Positions 10,462 through 20,457 are shown, counted from the first letter of the stretch. The stretch is DNA of 64,000 bases from Porpolomopsis calyptriformis (GCA_951640195.1 OX621166.1:2410501-2474500), one strand, 5' to 3'. Program-made: numbers and translations. Notes: a model not told the origin generated them from the sequence alone.

Positions 10462-13193
10462 ATGAGCAGCATTTCTCTGGGTACCCTCAATGCAAATCTC
10501 ACGGTGAACTTGGTCGGACGTGATCAAGTGACCCATTATCATCTGTCAGCCCCAGGTCAGTCAGTCCCATAGCGAGTGAGCTGTATTTGGCGCTTGCGCA
10601 AAGAGTCGTCTCCAATCCGCCATCCGCTTCGATTCGTAGACAGAAAGAACATTCCTTCTGACGTTGCTTGTGCATTCTAGAACCAGAGAACGCCAACCGT
10701 CAGTCAGGTTTACCTCAACGTATCAACGATGCTCCTATCGATCGTCTCTCGGCACATTTCACTGGAAGAGGAAAAGAATTCGACTTTGTCAAGGAAGCGC
10801 TAAATGAACACCCAAGCAATCTACCAAGCCGTTGCGCTATTCGTGGGATGCCAGGACTAGGGAAGACCCAGTTACTGTTGAAGTACGCAAAACTCGCATT
10901 CGAACACCATTGGCACTCGCACATATTCTGGACATCGGCTACCACCGTCGATAAGCTAAACCAAGGGTTTGCTAAAATTCTCGATCTCATCGACGACCAC
11001 AGCCGCTACCATCAGGATCAGAGCGCGAAACTAACGTCAGCGAGACGTTGGTTGGAAGGGTCGCATGGAAACAGCGACATCGATTGGCTTCTGATCGTTG
11101 ACAACGTTCATCGCGATGTCCTGAGCTTCCTTCGGTTGCATCTCCCTCGAACTAATACCCAAGGGAGCATTCTTTTCACAACACGGACGACTGAAGTTGC
11201 CGAGGCTTTAACGAACGCGGCGGGAGTGCAATATCCAATACTCGCACTTCAGACGTTGGACCTGACGGACGCGGCGAACCTTCTTGTTGAAGATGCAGGT
11301 ATCAATTCGGAAATCGCAACGCCATTGCTATTGAGCCAAGCCGAAGCGTTGGTCAATTGCGTTGGTCGTCTGCCTCTTGCCGTTGTTCATGCGGCGTCGT
11401 TTATTAAGCAAACGGGTACCAATCTAGGCGATATGCTCAAGTTGTATGACAGTAGGCAAAAGATGAAAGTACGTTTATCTTTGCCAATTACATCAAATGC
11501 AAATGTTCACATACGTTAACAGCTGATTCGATGGGAGAATGATCTAAACACTTACGAGGAGCGATCTGTCGCAGTCACATTTTCCAACCTGTTTGATCAA
11601 CTGAATCACGAATCTCACGATATCAGCAATCTTCTGAAAGTCCTTTCATTCCTCGACACAGAGAACATACCTATGAAGATGATTATTGAAGGAGCCAAGC
11701 GATTGTCACATTCCCAGGACCCAGGGCCATCTACCGACCCGTTTCCAGCATCACCCCTTCCCTTGACATCTTCTTCGCCATTACCGTCATCGTTACCCAA
11801 GCTTAGCCCATTACGACGGCTGAAGGAATGGGGCAAGCGTCATTCGCCATTACATCGTGGCACGACGACTGAAACGGACAACACAAGGCCGACATCTCGG
11901 ACACCTTCAGAATCTTCTTCGCTGATTTCCCTAATTCTCGAGCCAATCGAGTTTCAGAAAGCAATACAGCAACTCAACAACCTATCTCTGATCGACCATC
12001 GACCAAATATCGGAGAGTCTTCATTGTGGATGCACGATTTGGTCAAATTCATGATGCAGGAGTCTGCGAGGACTAATGAAACTTATCCAAAGTGGCTCCA
12101 ATTATCCGTGTCGCTTGTCTGTTCTGCCTTCGAGCACATCGAAGACCATGAATTACCACAGACGTGGCCTGAATGCGAGACATTCGTGCCGCATTTACGA
12201 TCTCTGAACGAGGCATGGAACGACACATACGGCTTGAATATGGAGCTGACAACAGCCAACACAAATATTGCAACATATCTATTCAGCTGTGGACGATATG
12301 ATGAAGCCGAGGAGTTGTACAAAGCAGCCGTTGAAGTTTGGAAGAAGCATTTTGAGGCTGATCACCCATCTACGCTCACCTCAAAGAGCAATCTCGCACT
12401 AGTGTATGAATCCCAAGGACGGTACGACGACGCGGAAACACTCCATAAGCAGACGTTAGCTGGCAGGCAAAAGCTTCTAGGAGATGATCACCCAGACACA
12501 CTCATTTCAATGAACAATCTCGCACTAGTGTATATGTACCAAGGACGGTACGACGACGCGGAAACTCTCCATAAACAGGCGTTATCTAGCAGGCAGAAGC
12601 TTCTAGGAGATGATCACCCATCTACGCTCACTTCGATGCACAATCTTGCATTGGTGTATAAGTCCCGAGGGCGGTACGACGACGCGGAAACACTCCATAA
12701 GCAGACGTTAGCCAGCCTGCAGAAGCTTCTAGGGGCTGATCACCCGTCTACGCTCGCTTCGATGCACAATCTCGCTTCCACATATAAGTCCCAAGGACGG
12801 TACGATGACGCGGAAACTCTCTATAAACGGACGTTAGCCAACTCGCAGAAGCTTCTAGGGGCTGACCACCCAGACACACTCACCTCAATGAGCAATCTTG
12901 CCTCAGTGTATAAGTCCCAAGGACGATACGACGACGCGGAAACTCTCCATAAGCAGGCGTTAACTGGCAGGCAGAAGCTTCTAGGGGGTGATCACCCATC
13001 TACACTCATGTCAATGCACAATCTCGCATTGGTGTATGGGTCACAAGGACGGTACGATGAGGCGGCTTCACTTTACAAGGTTGTCTTAGCTGGTCAGGAG
13101 AAGTGTCTCGGCAGCAGCCACCCATACACACGAACCACAGCTCGTAACCTCGCCTCCCTCCCTAAGCAAAAAGGACAAGATAGCGAAGGGTAA
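10462..13193 (+). CDS. NB-ARC/TPR receptor (NLR-A)
   Basis: STAND-class NTPase of the fungal NLR type, expected to act as a cytoplasmic signal sensor. Exons 10462-10555, 10681-11468 and 11523-13193 sum exactly to 850 residues. Exon 1 encodes a 31-residue leader (MSSISLGTLNANL, then VNLVGRDQVTHYH) instead of a recognisable effector domain. NB-ARC features: P-loop GMPGLGKT at residues 87-94, Walker B WLLIVDN at about 167-173, sensor-like GSILFTTRT, and GLPL-like GRLPLAVVHAASF. After a Pro/Ser-rich linker and a winged-helix-like region (SSLWMHDLVKF) come seven 42-residue TPR-type repeats (about 536-830). The stop near 11517 lies inside a 54-bp GT-AG intron, so the gene looks intact. It is paired with NLR-B at the other end of the window. 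Confidence 0.88.
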
Positions 13194-13370
13194 GCAACGC
13201 GAGTCGTGAGGGAGTCCACTTGCGATTGTTGTATTACCAGTGTACTACTCAAATTATTGGATTTCCCAAAAGCCGTGTGCATCGTGTGCAGGTTGTGGTT
13301 GCTGTCTGAGCTGATCATCATGCGGTCGTGTTTGACGTGCGTGTGATCCCAAGGAACTCCGTTTCAAGCT

Positions 13371-13379
13371 GTATAAATA
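13371..13379 (+). promoter_or_regulatory. TATA-like box
   Basis: GTATAAATA about 160 bp before the start of the proline-rich secreted protein gene. The motif is missing from the otherwise similar right arm of the inverted repeat, which supports its belonging to this downstream gene. Confidence 0.45.
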
Positions 13380-13534
13380 CCAATCCTTCTTCCTTTCCTT
13401 TGAACGAACGACACCACCGTAGTTAGTGGCTCTTGCTCTCGACGTTCACCGTCTATCCTTTCACGGTCCTTACTAGCCTCGCACACCACGCTCCTTTACA
13501 ACTCCTTTCGGATAGACGCCCGTCTGGCGGAAAA

Positions 13535-14279
13535 ATGGTCATCGTCTTGAATTTTTCGGTTTGCTTCGGGTTGTTGATATGGTTATCGGCCTTCGCGAGC
13601 GCGAGCGTCGTGCCCCGGGCTGGTGCGTCTTTTGCTTACTTCTTCGGGGGGCCATCATTGTGGGGGAAAGCTCCCGAGGGGCGACCCTGTCATTAACGTT
13701 TAGCTTATATCGGTCTCCTAGCATCATCAGCTTCAGTTTCCACCGTCACCGTCACCGCCTCCAACTCTCCTGCTCCTCCCGCTCCTCCTCCCCCTCCGCC
13801 CCCTCCGCCCCGTATGTCCCTCTTTCTCTCACACGACCTGCTCATTCTCACCCTCTGTAGCTACCCCCACCTCCAGCAATCCCCCCTCAGGTAGCGCCAC
13901 CCCCAAGCACCCAAACCCTCCCCATCAGCCTCCCCCACCCCCACCCCCACCCCCTCCTCCCTCGCCCCCCTCTCAAGCTCCGCCCCCTCCGCCCCCTGCT
14001 CCATCCCATACCCAACCAGCACCGATCCCCAGCACCACAGCCGCACTCGCTACCACCCCAGCTCTGAGTGTCCCAGCCGGAACGACGTTCTTCGCAGCGA
14101 CGGATGCATTTCCTTCCAGCACATCAGTCGTTTTCAAAACGCAATCGTCTGTACCCCTCCAACCACCCACTATGCCGAACGCTGCGCGGTCGACACGCCA
14201 CATGCTAAGTACCGAGCACTGGGCTACTCGTTTGGCCATCATCGTGATCGGTGCCGGAACGGCTGTGCTATCTTTGTGA
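13535..14279 (+). CDS. proline-rich secreted protein, GPI-anchor-like tail
   Basis: Three exons (13535-13622, 13722-13811, 13861-14279) sum to an exact frame of 198 residues. Residues 1-24 form a signal peptide (FGLLIWLSAFASA). The mature part starts with a Ser/Thr/Val-rich segment (STVTVTASNSPAPPAP) that runs into long polyproline tracts, followed by a Ser/Thr-rich region (PALSVPAGTTFFAATDAF). The C-terminus is hydrophobic (LAIIVIGAGTAVLSL) with no charged tail, as for a GPI-attachment signal. A cell-wall or surface role is likely; no enzymatic domain seen. Its promoter lies inside the NLR-A repeat flank, so the inverted repeat border falls just upstream of the start codon. Confidence 0.75.
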
Positions 14280-15064
14280 TATCCTTTTCCTTTTTTTTTC
14301 TTTCTTTTTGGTAACGCGTTCTTGCTAGTTTTTAATTTATTTATTTTGTTCATGCCAGCTTTAGATGGGCTGGTGTGCGCACTCGTTAGGGGTTACGCTT
14401 GACTTGATGCTTCTTGACCCTCTCATTTAGTCTTGGACCTATCGGACAGTGTTCAATGGCCTCTGATATACCAGTGCTGTCTGCCAACCCAGGGGGATGG
14501 TGGCCTCCCCAACTTTGTTCCCAATTTGAGATGCATTATTTCGTTTATCCAATTGAAACAATGAATCGCAAGCAGGACGCTTGAAAATCCTCAAGTGTCC
14601 TGCCTGCCATTCTTCGTTTCACTTGACATGTCTTCGTAGGTAGCTGTCAAACAATCTGGCGGAACCCAAGGTTTTCCACGATGACGGGAGTCGTCGATTC
14701 GCGTCTAACAGAAAACTCAAAGGCTCTCTAGGAGCGATAGGAATCAGCGAGCGCCATCGGTTGCTATTTGGACCCGGATTGGCAGCTTACCTGCGAGTAG
14801 GAGACTCTGATTCCCGTACAATTCAGTTCTCGTCGCTGTGGGGATCTGAAGCACCAATGCCTGCTTTTTTGTGAGCGGATCGGAGCGATGTTGGTTGTAA
14901 ATACTCGACTACCACGGCAGATACACACGTTATGCGAAACAGGCTATAGATCTCACTCAGAGCTGGGGGAGAGTGAGTGAGGTGGGATGTGAGAGAGTGT
15001 GGAGACTTGAACTGAGCGAGTCCCAAAACAGGGACACTTTGACACGTGGATATTTACCACCACC
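14280..15064. other. intergenic, no gene seen
   Basis: About 785 bp: terminator side of the secreted protein gene (a T-rich stretch at about 14285-14345) and the promoter of BOS1. No conserved protein pattern or RNA gene recognised. Confidence 0.4.
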
Positions 15065-16050
15065 ATGAACTCGTTATACACCATTGGCGTTCGTCAAACA
15101 AACTCACTCCAGGGAGACCTTGAACGATTGAGAAATGGTGATTCGTCTGCTTCTCTACTAGGTCCGTCCATTCTCTTCTGCTTCGGACGGAGCTGACTGT
15201 GCAACGCCACGCCTGTTTATTCGTTAGGGCAGATATCTGCCTCTTTTGCTGCTTTGCATCGCACAGTCGATGACTACGACTCCATGGCCAAGCGGGAGAT
15301 CATCAAGACCAAGCAGGAAAAAGCCCAAATGTGCGTCCACTCTCGCCCGTGTTACCGCCAAAACTCACCAAGCCATGGACCCAGGCGGGTGCAGAAATTC
15401 CGCACAGACTATACAGAGCTGCGAACCCAATTCGAACGGCTGAAGAATGAAGCGGCTGCCTCCGTACCGTTTTCTCTCTCTCTCTCTTTCATCCCGGAAC
15501 TCACAACGAACGCAGAACGCCACCCTCCAACGAAACGATCTCCTGTCCACCACCACCTCCTCCACCGCGCCTCTCTCGCCCTCCGACTCCCGACGGCGCT
15601 TCCAGTCCCCCTCCGCCCCCCCTCCCTCCTCCTCCTCCTCCTCCGGCTCGCTATATCCACCACAGCCACACTCCGAGTTTCCCTTCCGAACACCCTCTCC
15701 AAGCCTCTCTCGTGAGCACTACGCCCTGCAGGAGCACACGTTCATTCATGAGACTGAGAGCCGGCTGGACGAGTTCCTTGCCCAGGGTCGAGAGGCGCTT
15801 GACAACCTTGTCGATCAACGGAATATGCTCAAGGGAACCCAGAGACGGTTATTGGACGCGGCGAATACGCTTGGGTTGAGTCGGGATGTGATTGGTTGGA
15901 TCGAAAGAAGGAGGTCCGCATTTCTTTCATTCCTTGATACGAATGCTAACTTGCGTGTTTTATGACAGTACGCAGGACATGTACATTTTCATTGCAGGAG
16001 CTGTGTTTACCTTTTTCTGTTTTTATTTGATTTGGAGGTATCTGGGTTGA
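15065..16050 (+). CDS. BOS1: BOS1 / GOSR2-type Golgi SNARE
   Basis: Qb-SNARE of ER-to-Golgi transport that works with SED5, BET1 and SEC22. Five exons (15065-15161, 15228-15330, 15385-15463, 15516-15913, 15969-16050) sum exactly to 252 residues. The N-terminus MNSLYTIGVRQTNSLQGDLE starts the Habc-type helices and continues with LHRTVDDYDSMAKREI and RVQKFRTDYTELRTQFERL. A Ser/Pro-rich linker precedes the SNARE motif (HTFIHETESRLDEFLAQGRE through NLVDQRNMLKGTQRRLLDAA). The final exon encodes the membrane anchor MYIFIAGAVFTFFCFYLIW. This is the only complete copy; three broken 3' copies follow in the tandem array downstream. Confidence 0.93.
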
Positions 16051-16456
16051 TCTTTCGAATTATTCTTTCCTGCCCAGCACATATCCTTATTACGTGCAAC
16101 TTGGCTCCCGCATGTACCCATTTGATGATATAATTACTAGGGCATTGCAACGAGCGGCGATACCCTCGCAACCTATTAAGCACTCTTGAGGTTATCTTAA
16201 CTCCCGCTTCCAAGCTATCTCTCGCCCTCACAATGAAATCCATGTTGTTCTAACCTAGTAATGAAAAATTTAATCCATACATGCAAACGCGTGAAAAAGC
16301 AAGCAAGGTTTCTGCGTTCCTAGTTTTCAGCGCAGCCGAAATTTATCATTGCAGTTTTTTTATATATAATATATAATGTTTAACAAATGAATGGGCCGGT
16401 AGATACATTACCAAGAGATAGTTATGAATTAGATTGGTGTTCTTAAAATACATCAC
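16051..16456. other. BOS1 3' flank, duplicated downstream
   Basis: Sequence after BOS1 (CACATATCCTTATTACGTGC, then a CTCGCAACCTATTAAGCACT block and an AT-rich stretch with TATATAATATATAA) recurs after each of the three BOS1 relics. Near 16430 it matches the 3' end of the secreted-protein genes (AGATACATTACCAAGAGATA) and then breaks off into the transposon-like ORF. Confidence 0.6.
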
Positions 16457-17434
16457 TCACTTGAAGAATAAATTACGCAGTTTACTGAGATTATCAGCTT
16501 TCAAAAAAGGGACATTGTGCAGTTTCAAAGGACGTATTAAAGGAAGCTTAGTTACGCTTTTAACGATAGAAGACAAAAAAAGAATATGCATATTACTAGA
16601 CGAGATATCAAGCAGTCTCTCAGCAGATGCACATTCGAGTTGCAAATTATGGACGACAAAAGCACACCCTTCTGGTTGCACGAGTGAAGTTTGACTACAA
16701 CCCCCGTTTGAAAGATGAAGTACAATCACGTTGCACAGGCTAGACAGATCACCCATCAGCGGTAACTGTATCTGATGAAATGATGCTAAAGTGAGAAGAT
16801 AAGGACGAGCAAGATTCTCGAAATTTTTAAAGAGATCACAAACAGGTGGGTGTTTGTAAATAGCAGGTAATGAAGGCAATGAACACTTGCGTAAGGCTGA
16901 TAAAACCTGCCGCCGAGTATGATGTGGTAGAAAAGGTCTATGAGCACCAACTGATTCAGCTATGAGAAGCAAACGATTGGTGGACAAACTATCTGGCTTA
17001 GCGGACAACGCAATCTCCAAAGCAGCCTTGGATAAGTCAGCCGGCGATGAAAAACTTATAGCGAGAGCATCACACGCAGCACCGATGGGATGTTGGTCTC
17101 CTGGAGTATCAGTAGGACGACACGCGCAAGCTCCCGAAAAGATATGGCGAAGCAAAGTCAACTGACACAATTTTGATGTCATATTAGTTGAATTCAATGC
17201 GTGAAGCGACATAAAGTTCCTGAGAATATCAAGATTATCAATAAACAAGGAAGAGTGAACGTCTGCATGAGAATTTCTGAGCAAAGTTTCTTCAAGGACA
17301 AGAGAACCATGTTTACGCGACTCTGATAACGTTGGAGTTGTCGATAACGCAGAACCTTCGGACATAATCGATAGCCAACAATCGACCAAGACAGCAGCGA
17401 GAGAAAGGCTGCGAAGAAAGCCAGGGACGTACAA
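16457..17434 (-). CDS. transposon-like ORF fragment (possible Helitron N-terminal part)
   Basis: Open frame of about 325 codons without a clear initiating ATG at its upstream end. Segments such as LCQLTLLRHIFSGACACRP, then GAACDALAISFSSPADL, STNRLLLIAESVGAHRP and RPLKLHNVPFLKADNLSKLR resemble, from memory, the region preceding the helicase in large Agaricomycete Helitron-type ORFs. The frame ends directly after the last segment, so no helicase or rolling-circle domain is present. It sits between the conserved 3' flank of the secreted-protein unit and the truncated end of SSP1, as if inserted there. The surrounding DNA is more AT-rich than the genes around it. The family call is tentative. Confidence 0.4.
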   Translation of the reverse strand: MYVPGFLRSLSLAAVLVDCWLSIMSEGSALSTTPTLSESRKHGSLVLEETLLRNSHADVHSSLFIDNLDILRNFMSLHALNSTNMTSKLCQLTLLRHIFSGACACRPTDTPGDQHPIGAACDALAISFSSPADLSKAALEIALSAKPDSLSTNRLLLIAESVGAHRPFLPHHTRRQVLSALRKCSLPSLPAIYKHPPVCDLFKNFENLARPYLLTLASFHQIQLPLMGDLSSLCNVIVLHLSNGGCSQTSLVQPEGCAFVVHNLQLECASAERLLDISSSNMHILFLSSIVKSVTKLPLIRPLKLHNVPFLKADNLSKLRNLFFK

Positions 17435-17555
17435 TAAAAAATAAAAATAAAAAAGTACGCATTAGGGCAGGCAAATCATGACAAAGCAGCACAGCTTTGG
17501 ACAGGCACACTGAAATTTGGCTGTAAAATGTTACCCGAGCGGACTACAAAACCCA

Positions 17556-18260
17556 CTACCAAGCGGGAATATCGAAAGGAAGTGTGCCAATGAGCTGCAA
17601 TTCTCGATTGTAAAACTGCAATGACATCGTGATGACAGCCCCGTGCTTGTTAATGTTGGAAACCATGACACTGTGAGCAGTTTTGATTGCGCCTTGTTGA
17701 CTGCGTTGAAAATCGGTTGTCGCCTTTAATATATACAATTCCCGCTTGTGGCTCAGCTCCCCGAGGGCAGTGAGATCGATGACGGGATTAGGCTGTCAAG
17801 ATGAATGATAACGAGCACATGGCATCAGATGAATGTATGGACTTTACCTGGTTCGGGTCCCAATTCGAAAGAATGATTTCTTCCCCTATAGTCTTCTCTC
17901 TTCTACTCCTCCGCAAAAACTTGACAGCGATGTGGCCTGCCCTATATTTTCTAATGACCGTTACCCTAACAGCAGCGCGAAATGGATCAAGATCCCCCAA
18001 GGCTGCAAAGTAAGCCCTAACTTTGGCTATCACATCGGGTTGATCGTCTGGCTCGACATTTGAATTTGTCAAGAATGTGACTGGAATCTCCTATATAGAA
18101 ACGAGCGTTGGTAAGAATATCAAATGGTTTAGACAGTGAGTACTTGTGTTGCGGGAGGCAGTGATGCGGCAGTGGACGATGACCCGGCGTGGGGCGGTGA
18201 TGCAGCAGCAGCAATAGCAAGACTGGCAAGGATGGCAAGAAGAGGACGGAAAAAGTGCAT
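17556..18260 (-). CDS. small secreted protein, tandem copy 1 (SSP1)
   Basis: Three exons (18260-18144, 18090-17848, 17792-17556), all phase 0, give 198 residues. The signal peptide is MHFFRPLLAILASLAIAAAA, followed by a Ser/Ala/Pro-rich linker. Exon 2 starts EIPVTFLTNSN and ends ILSNWDPNQ; exon 3 starts PNPVIDL. No catalytic motif or Cys pattern was recognised and no family name can be given. The protein ends at IPAW, about a dozen residues before the other copies (which continue after IPTTW or IPITW), because homology to the array stops at this point next to the transposon-like ORF. Expected to be extracellular. Most diverged of the four copies. Confidence 0.7.
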
Positions 18261-18397
18261 TGTGATTTGAAGACTGTCGAGACAGGTCAGATGGTGGCCA
18301 GCAGCAAGGATGGTAAGGAAAATGTGCGTACCGTAATGTTTAGTGAAAAGAAAATGGAGGAGACCAGCTCTGAGAGAACGGATGAAAATCAAGCAGA

Positions 18398-18406
18398 CTT
18401 TTATAG
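18398..18406 (-). promoter_or_regulatory. TATA box of SSP1
   Basis: CTATAAAAG about 140 bp upstream of the SSP1 ATG. The same element occurs at the same distance before the other three copies. A probable 5'-UTR intron (GTACGC donor, CGACAG acceptor just before the ATG) lies in between and is also conserved. Confidence 0.6.
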
Positions 18407-18487
18407 CACCAATTACATATAGGGGCTATTCCGCACGGAAACCCAGTCTCAAATCAATGACCAATACCAAGTAAGAAAATATCCAAC

Positions 18488-19150
18488 TGTGCGTCCGCTA
18501 TCACCCGCGTTACCCTTGTATTGCCAAACTCAATTTCGAGCGGCTGCCTAGCTACCGCTTTTCTTTGTCTCTTTCATCCCGGAACTCACACGAACGCAGA
18601 ACGCCACCCTCCAACACCTGTCCACGACCACCTCCACCGCGCCTCTCTCACCCTCCAACGCCCGGCGGCGCTTCCAGTCCCCCTCCGCCCCCTCCTCCTC
18701 TCTGTATCCACCCCAGCCACACTCCGAGTCTCCCTTCCGAACACCCTCTCCAAGCCTCTCTCGCGAGCACTATGCCCTGCAGGAGCACACGTTCATTCAT
18801 GAGACTGAGAGCCGGCTGGACGAGTTTCTTGCCCAGGGTCGAGAGGCGCTTGACAACCTTGTCGATCAACGGAATATGCTCAAGGGAACCCAGAGACGGT
18901 TGTTCGACACGGCGAATACGCTTGGGCTGAGTCGGGATGTGATTGGTTGGATCGAAAGAAGGAGGTCAGTGTTTTTTTTCATTCCTTGATACGAATGCTA
19001 ACTTGCGTGTTTTATGACAGTACGCAGGACATGTACATTTTCATTGCCTGTGTATAGGATTATTCTTTCCTGCCCAGCACATATCCTTATTACGTGCAAC
19101 TTGGCCCCCGCATGTACTCATTTGATGATATGATTACTAGGGCATTTCAA
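18488..19150 (+). pseudogene. BOS1 3'-end relic a
   Basis: Begins within BOS1 intron 2/exon 3 sequence (TGCGTCCGCTATCACCCGCG, then FERL-coding bases). It lacks exons 1-2, carries indels in the Ser/Pro linker and keeps the SNARE segment (SRLDEFLAQGREALDNLV). The membrane-anchor exon is cut off after MYIFIA by a deletion. No start codon or promoter of its own, so not expected to make a SNARE. Confidence 0.85.
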
Positions 19151-19361
19151 CGAGCGGCGATACCCTCGCAACCTATTAAGCACTCAAGCTCCCGCTTGGT
19201 TGCAAACTTTCTCTCACCCTCAATGAAACTGCTGTCGTCTAACCCACGACACACCTAAAAATTTAATCTACACGAACGCATAAAAAAGCGAGCAAGTTTC
19301 TGCACCCCCTAGCTCCTGTTGAACAAATGAATGGGACGGTAGATACATTGCCAAAAGATAG

Positions 19362-20089
19362 TCATGAATGTACGGAGGTGAAAGAACTTTGTAATTGACC
19401 GGGTTTGACCGTCTTTGTGGCAAGGGGTTTGGCATCATTTTCGTTCTTGAAAAATACCATCTCGATGTCCTCTTTCCATCCACAATCGGAGTAGGCCACA
19501 ACAAAGCGAGCACGACGGGCCTTGTCGTCACGCGATAATCCGCGCTGAAATTTGATTACTCCCGCTGTTAATTCTATCTTTTGGTCCAAAATTGTGCCGG
19601 GAGGGCAGTGGACATCGACGAGGGGATTAACAAGCTATATAGAGATGAGTGATGATAAGAATCTGGCAAGAGATGAATGTATGGACTTTACGTTTTGAGG
19701 ATCATAATCGCTAACAATGGTGTATTCGTTCTGTTTGAGCAGTCGTGTTGTTAATCGAGTGCGATGGTATAAAATGATACCCAGGTGTTTATTCGGATAG
19801 ACTTTGCAAACTTCCGCATTGCGGAAATGGTCCTCAGGAATGTTGGGACTGATGGTTTGGTACCAATCTCTTACTCTCTGTTTCACATATGCTTCATCCT
19901 CGACGGTTACACCATCTTTGATTGAGACTTCAAGGATCTGTGTCAAAACAAGCGTTAGTAAGAATATCAAATGGTTTAGACAGTGAGTACCGTGTGTGCG
20001 GCGGTGGACGATGACGCGACAGGCAGTGATGCAGCAGCAGCAATAGCAAGGATGGCAAGGATGGCAAGAAGAGGACGGAAAAAGTGCAT
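19362..20089 (-). CDS. small secreted protein, tandem copy 2 (SSP2)
   Basis: Three phase-0 exons (20089-19991, 19937-19692, 19634-19362) with 53- and 57-bp introns give 205 residues. Signal peptide MHFFRPLLAILAILAIAAAA, then a short Ser/Thr linker. Exon 2 encodes ILEVSIKDGVTVEDE and a VKQRVRDWYQ segment shared with SSP3 and SSP4. Exon 3 encodes KFQRGLSRDDKARRARFVV and ends TSVHS. It is the only copy with two Cys in the mature part (HCPPG and DCGW). Function unknown; likely extracellular. Divergence from SSP3 is concentrated in exons 2 and 3 while the signal peptide and introns are nearly unchanged. Confidence 0.75.
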
Positions 20090-20226
20090 TGTGATTTGAA
20101 GACTGTCGAGACAGGTCAGTTGGTGGCCAGCAGCAAGGATGGTAAGGAAAATGTGCTTACCGTAATGTTTGGTGAAAAGAAAAGGGAGGAGACCAGCTCT
20201 GAGAGAACGGATGAAAATCAAGCAGA

Positions 20227-20235
20227 CTTTTATAG
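20227..20235 (-). promoter_or_regulatory. TATA box of SSP2
   Basis: CTATAAAAG at the position conserved across the array, about 140 bp before the SSP2 start. Confidence 0.6.
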
Positions 20236-20241
20236 CACCAA

Positions 20242-20457
20242 TTACATATAGGGGCTTCCGTACGGAATGCCAGTCTCGTCAAATTGTATGCTCAAATCCA
20301 ATTTGAGCACATCGCTAACAGCAAGAAGACGAAGACCGACGCACTTCATGCTGCCTCCTTCCAGGTTCAATGTCTGAAGTCTGGCCGAATTCTCTAAACC
20401 CCTAGCATGGACATTTCCACTAGACAGACGCAAGCGAAGAAAGCTCGATATCGCCAT
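20242..20457 (-). CDS. short LRR/F-box-like fragment
   Basis: Open frame of 71 codons with an ATG, reading LENSARLQTLNLEGG and LRLLAVSDVLKLDLS, a leucine spacing like the LRR part of Agaricomycete F-box proteins. No F-box or further repeats are present. It occurs only in this unit of the tandem array, between the SSP2 promoter and BOS1 relic b, so it is an inserted piece. Probably not a functional gene. Confidence 0.3.
   Translation of the reverse strand: MAISSFLRLRLSSGNVHARGLENSARLQTLNLEGGSMKCVGLRLLAVSDVLKLDLSIQFDETGIPYGSPYM

Larger units (their letters stand above)
10391..13517 (+). repeat. left arm of a 3.1-kb inverted repeat (NLR-A)
   Basis: Contains NLR-A plus its 5' flank (from AGATAGTGGTCCGTGC) and 3' flank, extending to CTCCTTTCGGATAGAC just before the start of the secreted-protein gene. 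The same series occurs in reverse complement at 60780-63862. The match is close but carries small indels, for example about 25 bp around the TATA box at 13371 that the right arm lacks. Confidence 0.9.

Noticed and set aside
11460..11525. Apparent premature stop splitting NLR-A into two ORFs.
   Set aside because: The stop lies inside a 54-bp segment with a GTACGT donor and CAG acceptor; removing it joins the two frames exactly and matches NLR-B.
13801..14050. Minus-strand Gly-rich ORF opposite the polyproline region.
   Set aside because: Antisense shadow of the proline codons; the plus-strand model has consistent exons, a signal peptide and a GPI-like tail.
16425..16445. CTAA/T junction at the end of the transposon-like segment as a Helitron 3' terminus.
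   Set aside because: No hairpin before it and the other border does not start with TC; the four-base match is too weak.
18260..18392. N-terminal extension of the secreted proteins upstream of the signal peptide (open frame shared by copies 1-3).
   Set aside because: It has no ATG at its start (TTG) and crosses a well-formed 5'-UTR intron; the signal peptide begins at the internal ATG.
18521..18930. Proline-rich ORFs in the BOS1 relics as new secreted proteins.
   Set aside because: They are out-of-frame readings of the BOS1 Ser/Pro linker and have no signal peptide.
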